A DNA stretch of 64,000 nucleotides from positions 1 to 64,000 of the forward strand of contig NZ_JAVKPK010000008.1 in NCBI RefSeq assembly GCF_031461075.1. Direction: 5' to 3'. The DNA comes from Methanosarcina baikalica (GTDB lineage Archaea; Halobacteriota; Methanosarcinia; Methanosarcinales; Methanosarcinaceae). The stretch's first letter is position 1, and every line of letters starts with the position of its first letter. The translations under genes were made by a program, and so were the position numbers. The notes under the pieces are model-generated. The model ran no database searches and was not told where the DNA came from. It saw nothing but the letters and a program-made list of their open reading frames with translations. Below, one piece after another: positions 11,922 to 18,867 of the stretch.

Positions 11922-12173
11922 CTGACTTTCCGCAGATGTCTTCAAAAAAATAACATTTTTCCTGTTCTCGTTTTTGGAGAAATATTCGAAAATTTGCAGT
12001 TATTATCTTTACTGAAGCTTAAGAAAATGGCTGCTATAAGTCCTAAATGAAGGCAAAAGGTCGAAAGTTTTGGAAAAAATTCAAAAACACATTTTGAGTA
12101 ACCAAGTCGGTTTTCAGAAAAAACGATAGCAGGAAAAATTATGAAAATTGAAAGGACATCTGCGGAAAGTCAG
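11922..12173. mobile_element. Miniature inverted-repeat element inserted at the SIR2 gene 3' end
   Basis: The ends are CTGACTTTCCGCAGATGTC at 11922-11940 and its exact reverse complement at 12155-12173. Similarity continues imperfectly inward for about 60 bases. CTAAAT directly precedes (11916-11921) and directly follows (12174-12179) the element, which is a target-site duplication. The 252 bases carry no ORF of their own. The last 35 bases of the SIR2 coding region (12139-12173) lie inside the right end. Confidence 0.85.
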
Positions 12174-15100
12174 CTAAATCATTTAAGCGAACAAAACGAG
12201 GATCGCTTTCAAGTTTCTCATTATTTTGTTTAATATCATTCAAACATTTCTGTAAATCCCTTAAAAGCCAATTTGGATCATTGCCAACAACCAAATCCAA
12301 AAATTTAAGCGCTTCTTCCGGAAATTTCGTACAGATCTTATTTTCATTCATGAGATCAAATAGGAGAGGTAGACTTTGCGACGGCTTGATCCAGTACTCT
12401 AATTCCTGTAATGCTTCTGGAAATGATTCATCAGCGGTCAAACACAATAGTGCAAAACTTTCTGATATTATAGGTGTTATTAAATTGGAATTCTTTGGCC
12501 AAATAGAGTGAAGATATGGAAGCACGCGATTATGCCAGTACTCCTTCCGACGGTCCCCCACACTGTCAAAAGAAGTAGCTAGTGTTTTGGCTGCCCTTTC
12601 TAGTCCTTCTACTGGCAAACATCCTGTCGCGTAGGTCAGTTCTTTGGTTGTAAAAATGTCACCAGGATCAAGGGATACAAATGTCAAAAACGCTGCAAAC
12701 TGTCCTGCATGTTTGCGGAGTTCATGATAATGTTTTGCTCCCTCCAGAAAAGGTTCCTTTATATCTGCCAAAAGTGGTCGGTACAAGCGAGGAGACCACA
12801 GAAAACCTTCCCAGACCGCATTAGCTTCAGTAGATGAACTCCAGTTAAACAAAGGCAGAAGGTATTCTTTAGTCCAATTAGAATCAACACTATAAAGTGT
12901 TATGACGTGGGCAGCGAGTAAGACGCGTCCGTGTCGAAACTTGCCTATTTTTACGTTGCATATCTCCGTGAAAGTGGCTTTGAGTTCTTCTGATAAGAGT
13001 TGATCATCTTCCCGAGTCCGATACAACCATTGTAGTAGTGCATCTGTTACGATGCCTACAGGCCGATTAATGGCCTGCATAACAGGATCCTCCGAGTTAT
13101 CTTCATCTGGGTAATCCTGTTCAAGAATGCGATGGCAAAGATTCAAGAAAATTTTTTCATGGCGTTCAAAACTCTTGGCAATGGCCCGTAGCCACCAACT
13201 CAGCTCATGAGCAAGCGACTGTATAATCTCACCAGGCGCATCGTTCAGAAAAGGGCCCATATCGAGCCATGATTCATTGTTGGTCTTGTCTTCCGACCAA
13301 GCCATGAGTGCCTGCTTCCAACGTCCAATAATCCATTTACCTTCTTTAGACAACTTACACAGAGCGCTGGATGTAGTAGAGAAGTCATCTCTGCAACGCT
13401 GACTCCAGTCATCTTCCTCCCAATAATCGGGATTTTCGTGTTTCTTGAGCCATTCAACCAGTTCTGTAAAGTCCTGTGGTGTGCGAGAAAATTTTTGCCA
13501 CTCGTCCCCTCCTCCCTTCCAGAACGGAAACTCGTCTCTTTCATCTTCGGCCAGTTTCCAACTCGGATATTCTTGATTCAATTTATCCAATTTGGCATTG
13601 GCTAGCTCACTCAACTCCCCACCGACAGCCTGAAATTTCGCAAGACGCAACCATACCATCTGATTCACATAATATTCCCACTTTTCATCCTCAAGACCTT
13701 CTCTGAACATCTCACGTGGTGGTCCTATCAGAATAGCCTGCTCCAGTTCAAGCGCCTCAGAAGAAACAATTTTTGGTGCCAAAGTGACTAATAGACGCAT
13801 TGCCTCGCGTCGTGTCTCCACTGCCCACAGCCACCAACAATTATCTCCCAGTAGCCAGTCAAGAGCTTGTCGATGTGAAATCACTTCATCATGTGGAGCA
13901 GCAAATAGTGCTAAACGCTTAAATACTGGATAAGATTGCTGCCACCAACCTTCGGCGGCATGTCTAGCCTTTTTAGAATCACTTTTCGCAGTTGCCAGCC
14001 ATGCATCTCTTGTAAATATAATCAGAGCCGTCCAATCATGGAGATTGCTATTTTGAGAGTGTTGACTGATGGAAGGTTGTTCTATATAAGACAAATCATG
14101 TCTGTCATTCGCATCGCCTAATTCCCTTGCCAAATCCAATGCATCACGCAATAACAATGTGAAATCTTGTAAAAGTTCTGGCAAAACGTCCTGGTAATTC
14201 TGACTTGCTGACCATTTATCTATCAAATGATGCACATAATTACTTTGTAATACAAGGTCACAATTAACTAAATCTTTAATACTCACTGGCTTAGATGAGA
14301 CGTATACATTCTCAATTAAATTGAAAGGTGCTCCCAAGGTCACCCGAGGTGCCAGATTATCACGAAGTTCCATACGCAAAGAAGGTGTCAACCCCTCTCT
14401 TTTGATAAGGTCTACACAATGATATAAGTTTGAATGACCTGACTGTTGTAATTTAATCCTTCCGGTCATAAAGAGTCTCCATAAAGTTCTCATTGGTGGA
14501 CCGGGAATGGCATTAGGTGCATCTGCAATAATACGATTAATTTCGTCTTCTCCCCCGTTTGCTACAAGGCGATCCAATTCATCTAATCTATTGGAAATTT
14601 GATTGATGAATTTTTTATGCAAATGATCCCCATATCTAGCAAGCCAAAGAATTAGTTTTGGATCACCGAGATGTCGAATGAGCCAACGGGACAAATGACT
14701 CATTACAAGATCAAGGTCGCTATTTTGTGCTCCATTATCAACAATGCACATCCAGGGTGAACGCGTATATGGTGTTGGACGGTGAAATATACTGAAACGT
14801 AAATCATTATTTTCAGTGCTGTTAGCAGCAACCCCGAAACGTGATAAATCTCGATGTTCAAACTGCTTTTCTGAGAGCGGCTCCAACCATTCTAATGGAG
14901 GCACAGGATTCAGATCGGCAAAGTGTTTCGCTGCCAAATCATCTGTTAGTGCCCAGAGTACTCGACAGACTGCATAATCTGTTCGTGATGGAGCCAGTGG
15001 TGGGGTTCTTGCGTGCTGCGAGATAATCATCTTTTTGCCCTGAACACCGTCGTGGTAGGTATCAGCCCACTCTTTTAAAGTCCTATGAAGCGCAGAGTGA

Positions 15101-15939
15101 TCATGCGTGCCAGCAGGCACCTCATAGAGCAGGGGGATGACACCTTTCGTTTCCCATTCAATCTTTGCCTTTTCTCTTTCTCCATTGTAATAACATGCAA
15201 AAGCAAAGGCTTCGGGCCGGGTTTCGCCAAGTAATTCATCTGCCGCAAATGCATCCATCATGTAGCGCAAGACCGGATCGTTAATTCCATATCCAACGAA
15301 ACAAACCGTGTAATGTCGAAACAGCTCGGTGACGAAACGAGATGCCCATCGTTCATTGAGATAGGCCAGACCAAAATCCCCGCTAGTGAAAACGAGTCGA
15401 TTAAGTTCAGTTTCGTCAAAAGAATCAGGTAACAATCCGTGAAGATACACAATTCCATCCCAGCGGTTTTTTTTGGGAATGGGTAAAAGAGGTGCAGAAT
15501 AAATTGGAATGTCCATATCGTCTTTTGTAATTATATGTTGAAAAAGTTGGTCAAAGTTGGTCGTGACTAGCCGGACTTTACCCTTGCGATTAGTAGCTAA
15601 TTGAATCAGAGCTTTGTGGGTTATTGTAGAGTCGTCTTTAATCTGTGATGGAGTGAGAACAGTAGCTAATGCTTTTCTTACCGCAATGCGCTGGCCGGGA
15701 TGGCGGCGTTCCAATAAATCTAATGTTGTGTCAAACTGCTTGTTGGCATAAGTTTGCTGTTCCGTGGAAGTCTTTGTAGTGCCAAGTTTTTCATATATTT
15801 TATCAACTAAACCTTGGAAACCAGGAAGGCCCGCAGGGTAGGAAATACCGGCACCACAAAAAAAGACGATTCTTCCTTCTTCATGTGCTTCCAATAGACT
15901 TTCAGGGATGTCTGGACCATTGACGATAAAGGCAGGCAT
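12139..15939 (-). CDS. Large SIR2-domain protein, probable anti-phage defence (Dsr1-like)
   Basis: 1266 residues. The N-terminal SIR2-like NAD-binding domain spans about residues 15-290: FFCGAGIS (27-33), the TTNFDQLF NAD motif (126-133), the YLHG catalytic histidine at 167, and FVGYGINDP (214-222). Roughly 950 residues of helix-rich sequence with many Trp follow, with no transmembrane segment. This layout resembles defence-associated sirtuins, where a large C-terminal part senses the phage and the SIR2 domain depletes NAD+; the family link is from memory, not from a search. The ATG overlaps the stop of the upstream 54-residue ORF (TGATG), so translation is probably coupled. The final residues (DFPQMSFQFS) come from an inserted element; before insertion the protein would have ended ..NDLAKRYG. 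Isolated in a housekeeping neighbourhood, so probably acquired. Confidence 0.85.
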   Translation of the reverse strand: MPAFIVNGPDIPESLLEAHEEGRIVFFCGAGISYPAGLPGFQGLVDKIYEKLGTTKTSTEQQTYANKQFDTTLDLLERRHPGQRIAVRKALATVLTPSQIKDDSTITHKALIQLATNRKGKVRLVTTNFDQLFQHIITKDDMDIPIYSAPLLPIPKKNRWDGIVYLHGLLPDSFDETELNRLVFTSGDFGLAYLNERWASRFVTELFRHYTVCFVGYGINDPVLRYMMDAFAADELLGETRPEAFAFACYYNGEREKAKIEWETKGVIPLLYEVPAGTHDHSALHRTLKEWADTYHDGVQGKKMIISQHARTPPLAPSRTDYAVCRVLWALTDDLAAKHFADLNPVPPLEWLEPLSEKQFEHRDLSRFGVAANSTENNDLRFSIFHRPTPYTRSPWMCIVDNGAQNSDLDLVMSHLSRWLIRHLGDPKLILWLARYGDHLHKKFINQISNRLDELDRLVANGGEDEINRIIADAPNAIPGPPMRTLWRLFMTGRIKLQQSGHSNLYHCVDLIKREGLTPSLRMELRDNLAPRVTLGAPFNLIENVYVSSKPVSIKDLVNCDLVLQSNYVHHLIDKWSASQNYQDVLPELLQDFTLLLRDALDLARELGDANDRHDLSYIEQPSISQHSQNSNLHDWTALIIFTRDAWLATAKSDSKKARHAAEGWWQQSYPVFKRLALFAAPHDEVISHRQALDWLLGDNCWWLWAVETRREAMRLLVTLAPKIVSSEALELEQAILIGPPREMFREGLEDEKWEYYVNQMVWLRLAKFQAVGGELSELANAKLDKLNQEYPSWKLAEDERDEFPFWKGGGDEWQKFSRTPQDFTELVEWLKKHENPDYWEEDDWSQRCRDDFSTTSSALCKLSKEGKWIIGRWKQALMAWSEDKTNNESWLDMGPFLNDAPGEIIQSLAHELSWWLRAIAKSFERHEKIFLNLCHRILEQDYPDEDNSEDPVMQAINRPVGIVTDALLQWLYRTREDDQLLSEELKATFTEICNVKIGKFRHGRVLLAAHVITLYSVDSNWTKEYLLPLFNWSSSTEANAVWEGFLWSPRLYRPLLADIKEPFLEGAKHYHELRKHAGQFAAFLTFVSLDPGDIFTTKELTYATGCLPVEGLERAAKTLATSFDSVGDRRKEYWHNRVLPYLHSIWPKNSNLITPIISESFALLCLTADESFPEALQELEYWIKPSQSLPLLFDLMNENKICTKFPEEALKFLDLVVGNDPNWLLRDLQKCLNDIKQNNEKLESDPRFVRLNDLADFPQMSFQFS

Positions 15940-16103
15940 CAGAGCACCACATCTCCTTTTGCAAAGCCTTGGAGAAAGATTTTTCCTATAGTGCCGTCAT
16001 CAAATTCCTTATACTCGTTTTTGAGCAGAACACTACACAAGCTATCATCACAATCTGCTTTAATGGATTTTATTACTTCAACGTGTCCAAGTTGAGTCAC
16101 CAT
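15939..16103 (-). CDS. 54-residue ORF coupled to the SIR2 gene
   Basis: Starts at ATG 16103 behind AGAAGGAG (six-base spacing after GGAG), a strong ribosome site, and ends in TGA whose last base is the A of the SIR2 start codon. The product is small and mixed in charge. It opens MVTQLGHVEVIKSIK, has two cysteines (residues about 18 and 23), and ends GTIGKIFLQGFAKGDVVL with a glycine-rich hydrophobic tail. A stop lies just upstream in frame, so it is not the visible tail of a longer gene. I recognise no family. It may be a regulator, partner or antitoxin-like component of the SIR2 protein, or simply a leader peptide that couples translation. Confidence 0.65.
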   Translation of the reverse strand: MVTQLGHVEVIKSIKADCDDSLCSVLLKNEYKEFDDGTIGKIFLQGFAKGDVVL

Positions 16104-16192
16104 ATGATTCTCCTTCTATTTTCCACTATATTCTTTAATTTACTTTTACCTTCCGGGTTTTTTTCAGTCCTAAAAGCAGATTGAAGCCATTG

Positions 16193-16330
16193 TTCCTTCT
16201 TTTTCTTACAGCGTTTTGCTTCCCAATTCCATCTACCACTCTCTAATTTCCGTATCTTTTTTTCCTTCTTTTTCTTACAGTATCGTGCTTCCCAATTCTA
16301 TCTACTGCTCTCTCTAATTCTCGTACCTTT
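16193..16330. repeat. Tandem duplication of about 69 bp at the 3' end of the YdjM-like gene
   Basis: Two adjacent direct copies begin ttccttctttttcttacag and continue with gcttcccaattc.atctac.. and ctctctaatt. They differ at several positions, so the duplication is not recent. The second copy encodes the C-terminal residues of the YdjM-like protein; the first carries its current stop and then out-of-frame sequence. Confidence 0.75.
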
Positions 16331-17079
16331 TTAGCATCCTGCATCCATAGGTTATCGTTATCGATCTTTGCGATAAGAAATATCAAACCCCATATTAACG
16401 TAACAGCTGCAAAAATAAAGAGATAAACAGCCGGTTCGTTTACATCTATAGTTCCCAGTGAATGAAAGATCAACAGTATTGCAGAGAAAAACAATAGGAA
16501 AACTCTGTATAAAAAAGGCCTGATATCCTTTTTTCCTTCTATTTTGTTACCTGTGTAAATACTACCTTTTAACTCACCGGTCCCAAATGGAAATAACCAC
16601 TTGATGCCGGAAACCGTGCAGGAATCTTCGAGTAGGTGTAAGAATTGACCAGATATCAAACCTAAAAATAAGAAACCTATAAGAGTAGCATTTATTTCAT
16701 GGAAAATAAAATAGCCAACTATTGTTGTCAACAGAGTGAGTAAAAAAGAACTTATGAATACCCCAATCGGAGAATGCATTACGCCTCTATGTTGCTCCTC
16801 TACTACGTATTCAAGATTCATTTTTTCTTTAAAATTGAAGAAGCTGAAAGAAAAAACTATCAGCTTATGAAGAGGAACCATGATATAATAAATGATTTTG
16901 AAATCATAGTGTAACTTGGGCTTTCCATCACTGTCTGCATCAGGTGCCAGCGAGCCTATGAGAGCAGCCACAAGTACACAGAGGGCGTATACAGGCTGCG
17001 AGTTCTCTGAAAATATCAGTGGAATCGTAAATGGAAATACTGTTCCAAGTGTTATAGAAACATGATCTTTACCCAACAT
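16243..17079 (-). CDS. YdjM/DUF457-like membrane protein
   Basis: 278 residues, with about six or seven membrane segments. Motifs of the membrane-bound metal-dependent hydrolase family (YdjM-like) are visible: the N-terminal MLGKDHVSIT with His, GSLAPDADSDG, HRGVMHSPIG and GQFLHLLEDSCTVSGIKWLFPF, which together supply conserved His and Asp residues. Substrate unknown; bacterial relatives are linked to the envelope and the SOS response. The C-terminus is basic (VRKRRKKRYGN) and lies in a tandem duplication, so the present tail is probably secondary. The gene is followed by the SIR2 cassette in the same orientation. Confidence 0.75.
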   Translation of the reverse strand: MLGKDHVSITLGTVFPFTIPLIFSENSQPVYALCVLVAALIGSLAPDADSDGKPKLHYDFKIIYYIMVPLHKLIVFSFSFFNFKEKMNLEYVVEEQHRGVMHSPIGVFISSFLLTLLTTIVGYFIFHEINATLIGFLFLGLISGQFLHLLEDSCTVSGIKWLFPFGTGELKGSIYTGNKIEGKKDIRPFLYRVFLLFFSAILLIFHSLGTIDVNEPAVYLFIFAAVTLIWGLIFLIAKIDNDNLWMQDAKKVRELERAVDRIGKHDTVRKRRKKRYGN

Positions 17080-17261
17080 ATCAAAAAATATATGTCTAAT
17101 TCTATATCAATTTATTTTATAAGTTATTGGGGAAATCTCAAATGAATATTCTGAGATAGAAGATCCCCCTCTGAATTCAGAATGGAATTCTTATACAGGC
17201 GAAGTTTTAAGCACACTCAAAACTCATATTTATTGCAGCTTACAGATGTAATAAAGTTCTT

Positions 17262-18203
17262 TTACTGGCAGTACTTTTCCAGAAATCCTTCTAGAGGCAC
17301 GGAATGAGTCTGGAAGCCGCATACTTTGTAGGGGTCAGCGCCCATGGAAAGGGCTACGAACTGGGCAATATTCATGTGCACCATATCATATTTTACGCCA
17401 AACTCTTTTTCAATAACTGGCTGGTAGCGGTCGTACTGGATATGGCAATTCGGACACATATGGATCATAAGCTCTACGCCTGCTTTTTGAAGGCTATCGA
17501 GTTTAGTCTTTGTCACCTGAAGGGAAGTATTTTTATTAAGGTGGAGCTGAGAAAAGCCCATCCCACAGGTAAGAGTGCGGTCTTCGTACCAGCGAACCAT
17601 ATCGGCTCCGCAGGCTGCGGCTATAGTGTCTATTAACTGAGGGTTCTCAGGGTTGCCGAGGACATCGAGATACTTTACTTTATAGTAGTGGCAGGCATGG
17701 TGGGCTGCAGCTTTGACCCCTGAGAAGTCGAACTTCTTCTGCTCCTTGATCTTGTCGGCCTTACTTAATAGAATCTCTACTGCATGGTAGAAGTTTGTCC
17801 TTACATTCATATCGTCTTTTTCATAAACGAGGTCTTCAAGGCCGTGCTCTCTGAAGATGGAATTAACTTTTTCCCGGACCTCGGTATTATTGTTAAGAAC
17901 TTCACAGGCTTCCTTGTTTATGGCATAACAGGTTGAGCAGAGGCAGGTTATATTAGGATAGCCGCATCTTTTTGCGACTGCGAAGTTCCGGGCTGCAATA
18001 GCTGTTGTTGTCAGTCCTTCAAAGATGTCAGTATAATGTCCTATCCCTGTGCAGCAGGACTGCTCATCGTTTATACAGTAATCAATTCCAAGTCTATCGA
18101 ACACGTAACGAGTGGAAGTTTCTACTCCCGGGTACTCCTGCCCGACCATACAGCTTTTAAATAATAAGAGCTGCCTGTCCGGTATATTCTCTATCGTTTT
18201 CAA
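17262..18203 (-). CDS. hdrB: CoB-CoM heterodisulfide reductase subunit B
   Basis: 313 residues, the catalytic subunit that carries the non-cubane [4Fe-4S] clusters reducing CoM-S-S-CoB. Two CCG-type cysteine domains are visible (LLLFKSC, SCCTGIGHY, CLCSTCYA; then HHACHYYKV, LTCGMGFSQ, MCPNCHIQYD). The best start is a TTG at 18203, which keeps the conserved N-terminal cysteine (FKSCMVGQEYPG) and has GGAG nine bases upstream. The first ATG (18149) would delete that cysteine. The gene overlaps hdrC by 47 bases. Last gene of the hdrA-hdrC-hdrB operon. Confidence 0.94.
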   Translation of the reverse strand: MKTIENIPDRQLLLFKSCMVGQEYPGVETSTRYVFDRLGIDYCINDEQSCCTGIGHYTDIFEGLTTTAIAARNFAVAKRCGYPNITCLCSTCYAINKEACEVLNNNTEVREKVNSIFREHGLEDLVYEKDDMNVRTNFYHAVEILLSKADKIKEQKKFDFSGVKAAAHHACHYYKVKYLDVLGNPENPQLIDTIAAACGADMVRWYEDRTLTCGMGFSQLHLNKNTSLQVTKTKLDSLQKAGVELMIHMCPNCHIQYDRYQPVIEKEFGVKYDMVHMNIAQFVALSMGADPYKVCGFQTHSVPLEGFLEKYCQ

Positions 18204-18867
18204 AGCTGAAATCTCCGCTCTTGTCTTCTTTTTTCACACATTGGTTCTTCAGGAGCTGATGCAAACGTTTTTCCTGAATCTTTGCTTTGAGCCATTTTTC
18301 TCTTTCAAAATAACCTGTTCCTTCAAGAATAGCCTGAACTTCTCCATGGGTATTCCTGATATCCCTGGAACTGAGCCCTAGTTCGACACGGATTGATTCA
18401 ATATTCTTTTTAAACTTTATCCAGTGCTCTCCGAGGTCCCTCTCCATATTTTTGACTCCGGGGCCCGGAATCTTGCTGGCTCCGTTCTCGGCAAGATATT
18501 CTCCTATCTCAAGGAAGTAGGCAAGTTTCTCAACCCCTATGCCCTCGTTTATAGCCATCTGCCTGAGCACCTGTACAATTGTTACAGGGCTATTATTCCT
18601 GGGACAACGCAGGTTACAGGAATAGCAGTAGAAGCAAGACCATATCATTTCGGACTCAAGCACACTGCGGTCGTTTTCTAGTACCTTTTTCACGATCTGG
18701 CGAGGGCTGTAATCAGTAAAGCGGGCTGCTGGACAGGAAGCAGTGCAGGCTCCGCACTGGATGCAGCGGTCAAGCCCAAGAGAATCGGGTGTCCGGATGC
18801 TTTTCTTTGCAGTCTCTGCAAGAGTTTTACATTCCGGAGTATCGTATTCGTTTACATATGGCATCAT
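18157..18867 (-). CDS. hdrC: CoB-CoM heterodisulfide reductase subunit C
   Basis: 236 residues, the electron-transfer subunit between HdrA and HdrB. Two classical [4Fe-4S] motifs are present: CIQCGACTASCP (about 35-46) and CFYCYSCNLRCP (about 78-89). A longer, charged C-terminal extension follows (about 190-236) and overlaps the hdrB reading frame. The start overlaps the hdrA stop by four bases (ATGA), so translation is coupled. Confidence 0.95.
   Translation of the reverse strand: MMPYVNEYDTPECKTLAETAKKSIRTPDSLGLDRCIQCGACTASCPAARFTDYSPRQIVKKVLENDRSVLESEMIWSCFYCYSCNLRCPRNNSPVTIVQVLRQMAINEGIGVEKLAYFLEIGEYLAENGASKIPGPGVKNMERDLGEHWIKFKKNIESIRVELGLSSRDIRNTHGEVQAILEGTGYFEREKWLKAKIQEKRLHQLLKNQCVKKEDKSGDFSFENDREYTGQAALII

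Noticed and set aside
18147..18149. ATG start for hdrB
   Set aside because: It would remove the conserved N-terminal cysteine (FKSC); the upstream TTG with a ribosome site keeps it.
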